Shown: in pieces, positions 15,479-24,033 of the stretch | Layout of the letters: each line of letters opens with the position of its first letter | How positions within the stretch are numbered: the first letter of the stretch is position 1 | NCBI GenBank assembly: GCA_030429955.1 | Contig: JAUIGO010000030.1 | Location: 1-35,165 of the forward strand | Source of the DNA: Bacteroidia bacterium | GTDB lineage: Bacteria > Bacteroidota > Bacteroidia > Flavobacteriales > Flavobacteriaceae | Reading direction: 5' to 3' | DNA length: 35,165 nt | Position numbers and translations under genes: made by a program | The notes under the pieces: generated by a model | Databases searched by the model: none | Told to the model about the DNA's origin: nothing | Seen by the model: the letters and a program-made list of their open reading frames with translations, nothing else

Positions 15479-16734
15479 GTTTTCTGCTTTTTCTTTCTAG
15501 CAGCTGGAAACAACACGTTATTTAAAATAAGTCTGTAACCTGGAGATGTTGGATGCAAATCCAATTCTGTTTTTGGGTCACCTACTCTATGCGTATAATC
15601 TTCAGGATCGTGACCTCCATAAAACGTAAAAAATCCTTTCCCTTTTATACCATGAATATATCGAGCTTCACCATTGGTTTTGTTTTCTCCCAATACCAAA
15701 ACATTACTTTTTATTTCTTCACGTGTAAACGATGTGGTTTGTCCCATAAATCCTTTTACTAAAGCTGTGTGATTTTGGTTTAACATGGTTGGTACAGGGT
15801 CCCATTTTGCAGAAAAATCCATCAAGGTAAAATAATCTGTCGTTTTAGGAATTCGTCTCTTTTGAGTCATATCAATAGATGAAAATTCGTAAACATTCGG
15901 ACTTCGCTCAAGGATGAAGTCTTTAAATGCAAATGTTTTATTGTAGTCAATTTTACTTTGATAATTGGCATCACTACCATCACCATCAAACATTGGTTCA
16001 CAAATATCAACACCTTCAGCAGATAAAGCTATGTCAAAACTATCAGTAGCACTGCACATAGCAAACATAAAACCACCTCCAACTACGTAATCTCTTATTT
16101 TTAATGCAACATCCAACTTGGCTTCTGATACCTTGTCATATCCTAACTTAGCAGCTAAATCTTCGGCTACTTTCTTTTCTTCAATATACCATGCAGCACT
16201 TCTGAACGATCTATAAAATTTACCATATTGTCCAGTAAAATCCTCATGATGAAGATGCAACCAATCATAAAGCAATAAGCCATCGTTTAATACTTCTTCG
16301 TCATAAACAGTGTCATAAGGTATTTCGGCATACGTTAATACCATAGTTACTGCATCGTCCCAAGGCTGCTTTCCGTAAGGTGTGTAAACCGCAATTTTTG
16401 GTGCTTTTTCTAAAACTACAGCTTCCATATTCTGACTTGGACTACTTATTTCTTCCAAAATTTGCTCGGCTTTTGCATCGCTCAATACTTCAAAAGACAC
16501 GCCACGAATTTGGCATTCTCGCTGTATTTCTTCAAAATCAGGCAATAAAAATGAGCCTCCTCTATAATTGAGTAACCATTTTACTTTTTGTTGTTTTTCC
16601 AGTGTCCAGAACGTGATTCCATAAGCTTTTAAATGATTTTTCTGACCTTCTGCATCCATAGGAATGAGGATGTAGGATGCAAAGGAATTTATGCTGAATA
16701 GCAAAAACAATACTATGGTTAAGTTCTTTTTCAT
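15475..16734 (-). CDS. secreted protein annotated in relatives as asparagine synthetase B
   Basis: A 419-aa exported protein. I chose ATG 16734 because it begins a clear signal peptide (MKKNLTIVLFLLFSINSFAS); a TTG at 16764 would extend the frame, but it lies inside a TACATTTG promoter box (16769-16762). The mature part (YILIPMDAEGQKNHLKAYGITFW, then LLNYRGGSFLLP) matches a Bacteroidota family often labelled asparagine synthetase B, although I see neither an N-terminal Cys glutaminase nor the synthetase core. GGGFMFAMCSATDSFD looks like a glutamine-amidotransferase-type nucleophile elbow. The true function is uncertain. Confidence 0.78.
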   Translation of the reverse strand: MKKNLTIVLFLLFSINSFASYILIPMDAEGQKNHLKAYGITFWTLEKQQKVKWLLNYRGGSFLLPDFEEIQRECQIRGVSFEVLSDAKAEQILEEISSPSQNMEAVVLEKAPKIAVYTPYGKQPWDDAVTMVLTYAEIPYDTVYDEEVLNDGLLLYDWLHLHHEDFTGQYGKFYRSFRSAAWYIEEKKVAEDLAAKLGYDKVSEAKLDVALKIRDYVVGGGFMFAMCSATDSFDIALSAEGVDICEPMFDGDGSDANYQSKIDYNKTFAFKDFILERSPNVYEFSSIDMTQKRRIPKTTDYFTLMDFSAKWDPVPTMLNQNHTALVKGFMGQTTSFTREEIKSNVLVLGENKTNGEARYIHGIKGKGFFTFYGGHDPEDYTHRVGDPKTELDLHPTSPGYRLILNNVLFPAARKKKQKT

Positions 16735-16888
16735 TTGTTCATTTCTATTTTTTTTGCAGGTCAAATGTAATTCGCCAAGAGTAAATATAGTTATCTAAAA
16801 TATTCTGTGATAGCTCATTTCATACACGAAAGATACTTAAAAATTATTCTTAGGTAAATTGTTTTAAGGGAATTTTAAGGTTTCAAAC

Positions 16889-17494
16889 CTAAGCGCTTTC
16901 TTCAAATTCAGGACAATCAATCCTAATTTCATCTGTTTTGAGTGGTTTATTTAAAAAGTTACAAAAGTGACTGTTATTGTTATTTTCATAAAATTTACAC
17001 GCAAAACACATACGTTGAACACTTAAATGTCCTATTTTATTTAAACCATAAATGAGATTTGTGACCGCATTATATACGTTTTCCAGGTCTGTAGCATTGA
17101 GTTTTCCTAATTGCTGTTGAATGGGATTTGCAAACCCTTCGGTTTTAGAAACTATTTCTTTTCCTTTTTCAGACAAAACAATGGAATAACTTCTGTTATC
17201 AGCTGAAGAAAAATCCTTGATAATCAGTTGTTTTGCATCTAAGACTTTAACTGCATCACTAACAGTTGGCTTTGTGACATTGAACTCTTGTGCTAAGTGA
17301 CTCACATTACAATACTTTGCTTTATGATGTGCAACAAAAATTAATATCTGAATTTGAATTGGGCTCAATCCAATAGATTTTGCATGTTCCCAAAGCAATA
17401 CCTTGAACGCTTCAGATACACGTTCTAATCCTACAACAATTTTACTAGATAAATCTTGCTGTTGCTGGTTGATATTAAATACACTTTTCTTCAT
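16889..17494 (-). CDS. MarR-family regulator with cysteine-rich tail
   Basis: A 201-aa winged-helix repressor. Residues about 15-150 have the MarR fold: LSPIQIQILIFVAHH, the recognition region VSHLAQEFNVTKPTVSDAVKVL, and the wing DFSSADNRSYSIVLSEKG. The C-terminal 45 residues carry four cysteines spaced C-x2-C-x11-C-x15-C, not part of a normal MarR protein, which could bind a metal or act as a redox switch. It is the third gene after a thioredoxin-like and a DUF2024 gene on the same strand. Candidate operators precede it and the thioredoxin gene, which suggests it controls both units. Confidence 0.88.
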   Translation of the reverse strand: MKKSVFNINQQQQDLSSKIVVGLERVSEAFKVLLWEHAKSIGLSPIQIQILIFVAHHKAKYCNVSHLAQEFNVTKPTVSDAVKVLDAKQLIIKDFSSADNRSYSIVLSEKGKEIVSKTEGFANPIQQQLGKLNATDLENVYNAVTNLIYGLNKIGHLSVQRMCFACKFYENNNNSHFCNFLNKPLKTDEIRIDCPEFEESA

Positions 17495-17527
17495 AAAAAA
17501 GCTTGTTAAGAGATAGTCTCAACAAGC
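17495..17527 (-). terminator. hairpin with T6 directly before marR start
   Basis: Arms GCTTGTT (17501-17507) and AACAAGC (17521-17527) plus inner GAGA/TCTC pairing form a hairpin. On the minus strand it is followed by six T (17500-17495) and then directly by the marR ATG. It looks like a terminator for the upstream DUF2024 unit, or an attenuator of marR. Confidence 0.6.
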
Positions 17528-17530
17528 TAA

Positions 17531-17547
17531 GTTAGTAATCCTAATTA
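17531..17547. promoter_or_regulatory. candidate MarR operator O2
   Basis: An imperfect palindrome with half-sites TTAGTA (17532-17537) and TCCTAA (17539-17544) lies between the DUF2024 stop and the marR start. It shares the TTAGGA core with the better operator upstream of the thioredoxin-like gene. Confidence 0.45.
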
Positions 17548-17561
17548 TATTATTCAAATAG

Positions 17562-17825
17562 TTAATTACAATGTTCCATTTCAATAATTGAAAAACCGTT
17601 TTTGTTTATGTCTTCAATTATTGTTGGTGTGGCTTGTTCAATATGGCAAAACTTACATTCTTTGGTGCTAAGTTCCTTTGTTTTAAATGGTTTAGAATTT
17701 AAGTAAGTATTTCCAAAGTCAAATACTTTTTCTTCTTCATTCAAGCTGCTAGGAACCAAGATATCAAAATGCATCGTTAAGCCATCAATGCGTTTTACGT
17801 ATGTGTCCCAAACTGATACTTTCAT
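17562..17825 (-). CDS. DUF2024 family protein
   Basis: A small cytoplasmic protein of 87 aa. The start is ATG 17825 (MKVSVWDTYV), which fits the family N-terminus; a TTG at 17834 is an unlikely alternative. The sequence VKRIDGLTMHFDILVP and STKECKFCHIEQATP matches DUF2024. The CxxC in ECKFCHIE may bind metal or take part in thiol chemistry. It follows the thioredoxin-like gene closely and is probably co-transcribed with it. No function is established. Confidence 0.88.
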   Translation of the reverse strand: MKVSVWDTYVKRIDGLTMHFDILVPSSLNEEEKVFDFGNTYLNSKPFKTKELSTKECKFCHIEQATPTIIEDINKNGFSIIEMEHCN

Positions 17826-17834
17826 AAACACCAA

Positions 17835-18068
17835 TTAACCTTTTACGTCTTCCATTGATGCGCCAAAGTTAATGTGCAATACATTTCCGTTTGGTGTTAC
17901 TAAAGCTGGAACAGACTTTACTCCTGCTTTTTCTGCTTCAGAAATTTTAGATGTTTCGCTTCCTAAGTGTACAATATCTACATTTGAAGCTCCAACTAGA
18001 TTAATGATGTCATGCTCTGCACTGACGCATACTGGACATCCTGCGTGATAAAAAATTGATTTACTCAT
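17835..18068 (-). CDS. thioredoxin/glutaredoxin-like protein with CPVC
   Basis: A 77-aa thioredoxin-fold protein. The active-site-like motif CPVC is at residues 11-14 (FYHAGCPVC), and the cis-proline region is KSVPALVTPNGN. At 77 aa it is close to glutaredoxin or NrdH length. It is the first gene of the unit that continues into DUF2024. A near-perfect palindrome overlaps its promoter, so it is probably repressed by the MarR protein and induced under thiol or metal stress (inference). Confidence 0.88.
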   Translation of the reverse strand: MSKSIFYHAGCPVCVSAEHDIINLVGASNVDIVHLGSETSKISEAEKAGVKSVPALVTPNGNVLHINFGASMEDVKG

Positions 18069-18104
18069 TTGATATATATTAAATTGTATTGCAAAATTGC
18101 ATCA

Positions 18105-18131
18105 CAAATATAGTTAGGATTCCTTACTATA
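18105..18131. promoter_or_regulatory. promoter and MarR operator O1 of the thioredoxin-like gene
   Basis: On the minus strand TATATTTG (18112-18105) matches the -7 box TAnnTTTG. Overlapping it is a 23-bp palindrome with arms TATAGTTAGGA (18109-18119) and TCCTTACTATA (18121-18131) around a single T, matching at 10 of 11 positions. A repressor bound here would block RNA polymerase. No clear -33 box is seen. Confidence 0.68.
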
Positions 18132-18175
18132 AAAATAAAACTCTATAATATTTAATTATAACTCCATAGATAAAC

Positions 18176-19210
18176 TTAAATCAACTTGGTATCATTACCA
18201 GATAGAAGGCTTGCAATGACTTTAGTACTAGGGAATTGTTCCAATAAAATTTTAATAAATACGGTTATTGGTATTGCCATTATTAAACCTGGAATTCCCC
18301 AAAGAAAACCCCAAAACATAAGCATTACTAAAACTGCAATAACATTAATAGAGAACGATTTTCCCATAAAAATAGGTTCTAAAATGGCGCCAAATAAAAC
18401 TTGTACTCCAGTAATGAATAGAATAAAAAAGAATAAAGTGCTTGTTGTTTGAAGCTCTACAAAGGCAAAAATGGAAAGCAGCACAACTGTTATAAATGAG
18501 CCTACCATTTGCACGAAGTTAATAACGAAGGCGAAAAGTCCCCAAAAAATTGGGAAGCTTACATCAAAAAAAACGCATGCTAAACCAGTGCCAATACCTG
18601 TAAGCAAGCTCACCAAAACCTTCACTTTTATAAAGGTGTTTAAATCGCGCTCAATCTTCATAAAAGCTTTTATTGAAGCATGCTTTTTCTTTAAAATAGT
18701 GTTGTTTAGTAGCTTATGTACATTGATGGATTCAGCTAACCATAACACTACAAAAAAGGCTGTCATTAATATTGTAGTTAAAAATTTTCTAATAAAATCT
18801 ACAGTTGAACCTATGCTGTCCTTTTGAAAGAATTGTGCTAAAATGTCCTTATTTTCTTGAAACACAATGCCGAAGTTATTTTCAAGATAAAGCTTAGCTT
18901 CACTTAATTTTAGCTCTGCCTTAGTAAAAAAATCTGTATCTGTAGCCATGATCTGTTTGCTAGACAATTGTATGAGCTCTACTCCTATTTTCAAGCCTCC
19001 AACAATTAAAAGCACGACTATTATGATGCTTACAAATTTTGGCACTTTATGCTTGCCCAACCAACGCATTAATGGCAAAAACAACAAGGCAATGAACATT
19101 GAAAACACCAACGGAATAAATATAAACGAGAGTATTTTAAGCAAATAAAACACTAACGGAACTACAATAATGAGCAGTAAGATATTTGTGGTACGTCTTT
19201 GGTTTAGCAT
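18176..19210 (-). CDS. AI-2E family transporter
   Basis: A 344-aa inner-membrane protein with about seven to eight helices. The N-terminal helix pair (NILLLIIVVPLVFYLLKILSFIFIPLVFSM), the hydrophilic loop at about 85-135, and the conserved C-terminal segments (FWGLFAFVINFVQMVGS and GAILEPIFMGKSFSINVIAVLVMLMFWGFLWG) are typical of the AI-2E/PerM family. Members are linked to autoinducer export or Na+/H+ antiport; the substrate here is unknown. It sits between the thioredoxin unit and the peptide cluster and has its own 60-100 bp gaps. Confidence 0.93.
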   Translation of the reverse strand: MLNQRRTTNILLLIIVVPLVFYLLKILSFIFIPLVFSMFIALLFLPLMRWLGKHKVPKFVSIIIVVLLIVGGLKIGVELIQLSSKQIMATDTDFFTKAELKLSEAKLYLENNFGIVFQENKDILAQFFQKDSIGSTVDFIRKFLTTILMTAFFVVLWLAESINVHKLLNNTILKKKHASIKAFMKIERDLNTFIKVKVLVSLLTGIGTGLACVFFDVSFPIFWGLFAFVINFVQMVGSFITVVLLSIFAFVELQTTSTLFFFILFITGVQVLFGAILEPIFMGKSFSINVIAVLVMLMFWGFLWGIPGLIMAIPITVFIKILLEQFPSTKVIASLLSGNDTKLI

Positions 19211-19270
19211 GAGGCGTTTGTTCTTCTCGTATAAAACATCAAATTTAGGCTAAAAATTTCAGAAATAACA

Positions 19271-20575
19271 CTAACGGTTTAATACTTCTCTAAATTGATA
19301 AAAGAACCTTTCAATCAGTCTTAAATCTTCAGTGATAATTTCAGCAGAGCCGCGCATTTCCTGTTTGAAATCAATTTCCTTATTGTAAGAAGTAATAAGG
19401 TTTTTTGGTAACTCTACATCAATAAGATATAAACCTTCATTATTTGGAATAAGAGAAATATTTACAACAGACCCATTTAAAACACCAAATTCAGTATCTG
19501 GGTAATTCTCCAGTTTAATATTTACAGTTTGCCCTATTTTTATTTTACCAGAATTTTGGGCTGGAGCTTGTAATTTTGCAACAAAAGCTGAGTTTTCAGT
19601 TGGGATAACAGTAAATACCAGATCGCCTTGATTTACAGTTTGATTGGTATTCCAATAATTTAGGTAAGACACATTACCATTGATGTTTGATTTCAATACA
19701 TACTGGTATTCCCAGTCTTTAATTGCATTCTTTAATTGGTTAAAGGATTGAATCACATTTTTTAGAAGTGTCATTTCTTCTTTTACTCGATTAATTTCCG
19801 AACCTTTTGAAGTTCTTTGCGCATTGCTAATACCTTCTCTTATTTGCGAAATAGAAGATTCAAAGTTTTTATAATTACGTTCTGCTTGAGCAAACTCTAA
19901 TTGTTTATTTTCATATTCTTGAGCAGAAATAATACCTTTTTCAAAAAGTGATTTATTACGATTTAAATCTTTATTTTTAAATTCTAGTTCGGATTTATTA
20001 ATGTCTTTTTGAGACTGCATATTCCTTAAACGTCTGTTCAATTGAGAAATTGAATATGTGTTTGCCAAAGCCTCATTAGAAAAAGGTTGTAATTCTTTGT
20101 TGAGTTGATATTGAATGTAGTTGTTTTCAAATAAAGCAAAATGAGCTTCTATATTGCCTAAAAACAAAATAGGTAAATTATCGATTGGAAAACTAAAAGA
20201 TTTATTGTTAATCTTAATTGTGTCTAAAACCTTCATTAACTTAAAGACATCATCATAATTAGCCGTGTTCTCAATAATTGCCAAAGCTTGGTTAAGTGTT
20301 ACTTGCTCATTATCTCTAACCAAGATAACATCCAACTTACCTGTAGTTTTTGCATACTCTTTTTGTGGTGGTATTTCAGTTGTTATCAATGCTTGTGAAG
20401 GAATAATATCTGGATACTTTACAAACCAAGAAATGACCAATAGCATTACTATTAAAGCCAGAAACAGAACATTTCCCCAACGTATCATCCAATGTGGTAC
20501 TTTGGTCAATATCTCTTGCACATCTTCGCTTCTAAGCTCAATATTATCTATATGTTTATTTTTTATTTCAGACAT
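19271..20575 (-). CDS. HlyD family periplasmic adaptor
   Basis: A 434-aa membrane fusion protein linking an ABC exporter to an outer-membrane channel. It has one membrane helix at about 35-57 (VLFLALIVMLLVISWFVKYP), a barrel-sandwich segment, a long coiled-coil hairpin (about 165-290, with SQLNRRLRNMQSQKDINKSE) and a beta-barrel C-terminal part (INIKLENYPDTEFGVLNGSV). It lies 15 bp downstream of the C39 peptidase ABC exporter, its obvious partner. No TolC-like gene is nearby, so a channel encoded elsewhere would be used. Confidence 0.93.
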   Translation of the reverse strand: MSEIKNKHIDNIELRSEDVQEILTKVPHWMIRWGNVLFLALIVMLLVISWFVKYPDIIPSQALITTEIPPQKEYAKTTGKLDVILVRDNEQVTLNQALAIIENTANYDDVFKLMKVLDTIKINNKSFSFPIDNLPILFLGNIEAHFALFENNYIQYQLNKELQPFSNEALANTYSISQLNRRLRNMQSQKDINKSELEFKNKDLNRNKSLFEKGIISAQEYENKQLEFAQAERNYKNFESSISQIREGISNAQRTSKGSEINRVKEEMTLLKNVIQSFNQLKNAIKDWEYQYVLKSNINGNVSYLNYWNTNQTVNQGDLVFTVIPTENSAFVAKLQAPAQNSGKIKIGQTVNIKLENYPDTEFGVLNGSVVNISLIPNNEGLYLIDVELPKNLITSYNKEIDFKQEMRGSAEIITEDLRLIERFFYQFREVLNR

Positions 20576-20590
20576 ATTGTTTACTGAAAA

Positions 20591-22783
20591 CTAATTACCG
20601 AGTTCTAATTGATTTTTAACAAGATTATAATAATTTCCTTTTTGTTTAACCAAAGTTTCATGACTTCCAACCTCAACAATTTTACCTTTATCCAACACCA
20701 CAATTTGGTGTGCATTTTTTACTGTACTCAACCTGTGCGCAATAACCACTACTGTTTTATTTTGAAAAAAGGTGTCAAGTTTCTCCATGATTACTTTTTC
20801 ATTATTCGCATCCAATGCCGAAGTGGCTTCATCAAAAAATAAAAAATTTGGATTTTTATAGACTGCCCTAGCAATAAGCAAGCGTTGTTTTTGTCCAGTA
20901 CTCAAGCCAACACCTTCCATACCAATTTTAGTGTTGTAACTCAAGGGCAATGTTTCTATAAACTCTTTAATGTTGGCAACATCTACAGCATGTGCCAATT
21001 TTTGCTTATCTACATAATCATCCCCAACTGCTATGTTGTTAGCAATAGTATCATTAAAAATATAGCCTTCTTGCATCACCACGCCACACTCATGTCGCCA
21101 TGCTTTTTGTGATACATGTTGTAAGTCATGGTTTCTAATGTTTATGTGGCCACTATTTGGGTCATAGAACTTTAATAACAGTTTCATTAAAGTTGTTTTG
21201 CCACTTCCACTTACACCAACAATAGCTGTAACTTTATTGGAAGGTATTAGCAAGTCCAAATCCTTTAGCACCATTTGGTCTGAACCAATATACCGAAACG
21301 ATACTTTTGATAAAGTAATATTTGCTTCTGCTGGAATATCTACTATTTTCTCAATACCCTGTTGTTCCTCATCTTCTTTATTATGTATCTCATTGAGTCT
21401 CTCTAACGATATTTTAGCATCTTGTACTTCTCTAATGAAATTAATTAGCTGGGCAATTGGCGAGTTTAACTGGCCTACTATATAACTAATAGCAAGCATC
21501 ATACCTAAAGTGATATCACCATCTATAACAAGTTTTGCCGAGAGAACCGTAATTAATATGTTTTTTACTTCGTTAATAAAGCCAGAACCTACACCTTGAT
21601 ATTGCTCCAAGGCTAAGCCTTCAATCGATATTTTAAATAATCTTGCTTGTAAAAACTCCCAACTCCAACGTTTTTGTTTTTCGGCATTGTGGAGTTTTAT
21701 TTCCTGCATACCATTAATAAGCTCAATGACTTTACTTTGTTCTTGACTTACTTGTGAAAAACGCTTGTAGTCCAAATCCCTACGTTTTTTCAAAAAAATG
21801 ATAATCCATAAGAAATACAGGAAACTCCCTAATAGAAAAATCCCAAAGAGCATCAAATTATAATAAGCCAAAACAAAACTGAATACTATAAGATTAACCA
21901 TAGAGAATAGTACATTTAGTGAAGATGTAGTCAAAATCCGCTCTATGCGTTTATGGTCATTGATGCGTTGCAGGATATCGCCTGTCATTCTTGTATCAAA
22001 AAAAGCTATGGGCAAGTTCATCAGTTTGATGAAGAAATCTGAAACCAATGAGATATTTATGCGAGTACTCAAATGTAATAATATCCAACCCCTAATAATT
22101 TCTATAGCTGTCCTACCGATGAAAAGTGCCAATTGTGCAAATAGGATGAGATATATAAAATGAATATCTTGATTCTTAATACCAACATCAACAACACTTT
22201 GGGTAAGAAACGGAAAAATAAGTTGTAATAAACTAGCAGCAATTAATCCAATGATAAGTTGCCATAAAAACTTTTTGTACTTGAACACATACTTAAGCAA
22301 AAAACGAAACCCAAAATCTGGTTCAATCTTATCAAAATCTGAATCGTAAAATTTTGGTGTAGGTTCTAATAACAATGCTATGCCTTCTTCGGTTTGGTCT
22401 GTAGCATTGTTACCAATCCAATATTTTAGAAACTCTTCTTTGGGATATTTTAACAAACCATGTGCTGGATCAGAAATATAAAAGGTCTCATTTTTTGTCT
22501 TATATAATACAACATAATGATTTTTGTTCCAATGTAAAACGCAGGGTAATGGAGCTTCCAATAATCGTCCTAAAGTTATTTTTACACCTAGACTCCTTAA
22601 ACCTATTTTTTCAGATGCTTCGCTTAAGCCCAATAAACTGCTACCTGAACGTGTGGTCTCGCTAACGGCACGCAAATGTTGAATGGAGATTGTTTTTTTA
22701 TAATGTTTGGCAATTATTTTTAAACAAGTTGGACCGCAGTCTTTGGCATCTGCCTGTTTGTAAAAAGGAAAATATTTAGCCAT
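20591..22783 (-). CDS. C39 peptidase-containing ABC exporter
   Basis: A 730-aa peptide exporter that removes double-glycine leaders and exports the core. The N-terminal C39 peptidase (1-130) has Cys16 in KDCGPTC, His89 in KNHYVVLY and Asp105 in ISDPAHG. Six membrane helices lie at about 165-445. The ATPase domain has Walker A GVSGSGKTT, signature LSTGQKQR, Walker B FLFFDEATSAL and the switch histidine in VIAHRLSTV. All catalytic residues are intact. The start overlaps the end of the SPASM gene by 8 bp. The matching substrate is the 74-aa GG precursor of this cluster. Confidence 0.96.
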   Translation of the reverse strand: MAKYFPFYKQADAKDCGPTCLKIIAKHYKKTISIQHLRAVSETTRSGSSLLGLSEASEKIGLRSLGVKITLGRLLEAPLPCVLHWNKNHYVVLYKTKNETFYISDPAHGLLKYPKEEFLKYWIGNNATDQTEEGIALLLEPTPKFYDSDFDKIEPDFGFRFLLKYVFKYKKFLWQLIIGLIAASLLQLIFPFLTQSVVDVGIKNQDIHFIYLILFAQLALFIGRTAIEIIRGWILLHLSTRINISLVSDFFIKLMNLPIAFFDTRMTGDILQRINDHKRIERILTTSSLNVLFSMVNLIVFSFVLAYYNLMLFGIFLLGSFLYFLWIIIFLKKRRDLDYKRFSQVSQEQSKVIELINGMQEIKLHNAEKQKRWSWEFLQARLFKISIEGLALEQYQGVGSGFINEVKNILITVLSAKLVIDGDITLGMMLAISYIVGQLNSPIAQLINFIREVQDAKISLERLNEIHNKEDEEQQGIEKIVDIPAEANITLSKVSFRYIGSDQMVLKDLDLLIPSNKVTAIVGVSGSGKTTLMKLLLKFYDPNSGHINIRNHDLQHVSQKAWRHECGVVMQEGYIFNDTIANNIAVGDDYVDKQKLAHAVDVANIKEFIETLPLSYNTKIGMEGVGLSTGQKQRLLIARAVYKNPNFLFFDEATSALDANNEKVIMEKLDTFFQNKTVVVIAHRLSTVKNAHQIVVLDKGKIVEVGSHETLVKQKGNYYNLVKNQLELGN

Positions 22784-23861
22784 TCTTTTTTACCAATTCT
22801 TGCATCCCATAATATTCAATAGCTTTTTGCTTTAATGGGTTGGTACTCCACTCTTCCCAAACATTTGTATAAGGGTTATAGCCACATTTAAGAGGTTTAG
22901 AATAATCATTGTCTGGGTTCTCTTTGTATGCTCTACAGTCAGTACAAATATAACGGAACTCACAATCTTTACAAATTTCTATTTGATCTTTGGCAATGTT
23001 CCAATATTTTTTAAAATCTAGATGATTTAATGCCTCTTCTAATGAAGTGTCATTTATGTTACCAAAACTTTGTGGCATGCTTGGACAGTTTTTGATATTA
23101 CCTTCTGTGTCGATGGATATTTTTTTATTTAGACAAGAATTATATTTTTGAGATTCTGTGAATGCCGATAGGTTTAGCGTAAAGTATTCTTTTTTAATAA
23201 TTCCACAACATTTTTCGGAATCAACATCCTGTTTTACAAATTGAATAAATGAACCATTTTGATGTTCATTTTTTATTAGACTTGATTCTGGAGAACTATA
23301 AATTATTACTGAAATTAACCTTGGATATTGGTTAATCAATAAACTTAATTCATTTATATTTATGTTCTTTGAATACTTAAAAATGCAGCTCACTCCAATT
23401 ATTGAGGAGTTAATTTCTTTTAAGTAATTAAATAAATACCTAAGTTCTTCTAAGTTGATAATTTTAAAAAACCTAACTTCCAAATTAAAACACCCTAAAA
23501 TAGTTAGTTGAGAAAGCACAGTTTTTATTGAAAAGGTGCTTTTTTCATTTATGTCTATTATTGCGTTTGTTACTTTACTTGGAGAGAACCAATCCAATGA
23601 TAGTTCGGGAAACATTTCAGGATTTTCATTAATGAACCCAAATTCATTATCTAAAATAAATTTTACATACTCATCAATTATATCATCAAATTCATTTTTA
23701 TACACCTTTTTAATTTCCTGAATAGTTTTACCGTTATGAGTAAATAAAATTGTATATAATCCATTAGGGATAATTTTTATATCATTTCTTTGCAGATCAA
23801 TTAACACTGATCTTTTGTGTCCTTTAACAGGGATACAATTTTGAAATCTAATTAATTTCAT
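22776..23861 (-). CDS. gwsS: SPASM-domain peptide maturase, grasp-with-spasm type
   Basis: A 361-aa protein starting at ATG 23861 (a TTG at 23867 adds two residues). The C-terminal SPASM domain has Cys243, Cys259, Cys297, Cys300, Cys306, Cys309 and Cys326, including CKDCEFRYICTDC, able to hold auxiliary iron-sulfur clusters. The N-terminal CxxxCxxC that binds the radical-SAM cluster is not present, as in the 'grasp-with-spasm' partner family. It lies between the ATP-grasp ligase and the exporter. Its exact chemistry is not established; it may be a peptide-binding or recognition partner of the ligase. Confidence 0.9.
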   Translation of the reverse strand: MKLIRFQNCIPVKGHKRSVLIDLQRNDIKIIPNGLYTILFTHNGKTIQEIKKVYKNEFDDIIDEYVKFILDNEFGFINENPEMFPELSLDWFSPSKVTNAIIDINEKSTFSIKTVLSQLTILGCFNLEVRFFKIINLEELRYLFNYLKEINSSIIGVSCIFKYSKNININELSLLINQYPRLISVIIYSSPESSLIKNEHQNGSFIQFVKQDVDSEKCCGIIKKEYFTLNLSAFTESQKYNSCLNKKISIDTEGNIKNCPSMPQSFGNINDTSLEEALNHLDFKKYWNIAKDQIEICKDCEFRYICTDCRAYKENPDNDYSKPLKCGYNPYTNVWEEWSTNPLKQKAIEYYGMQELVKKNG

Positions 23862-24033
23862 AATCAATAATTTTTGATATGGGTTTTGGAGGTGAAGAAC
23901 AGTTTACTTTTTGTATATTATTTTGAATTTTTATGTTGCATTTTTGAACTTTTTTCAAAATGGCATCTTTTTTACTATATGATTTATTATTGATAGCTAT
24001 GTTATAGCTTGCTGGGTATTTTTTATCCTCCAT
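23848..24033 (-). CDS. small ORF embedded between ligase and SPASM genes
   Basis: Unrecognised protein of 61 aa. It overlaps the 3' end of the ATP-grasp gene by 11 bp and the start of the SPASM gene by 14 bp, the packing expected of a translationally coupled real gene. It is lysine-rich (KKYPASYN, KSYSKKDAILKKVQKCNIK), with two cysteines and a C-terminal SSPPKPISKIIDYEI. It has no double-glycine leader, signal peptide or membrane helix. It could be a small recognition partner for the precursor leader or a second, unusual substrate. Confidence 0.62.
   Translation of the reverse strand: MEDKKYPASYNIAINNKSYSKKDAILKKVQKCNIKIQNNIQKVNCSSPPKPISKIIDYEIN

Noticed and set aside
16735-16764. N-terminal extension of the asparagine synthetase B-like gene from TTG 16764
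   Set aside because: ATG 16734 gives a clean signal peptide, and a TACATTTG promoter box overlaps the TTG.
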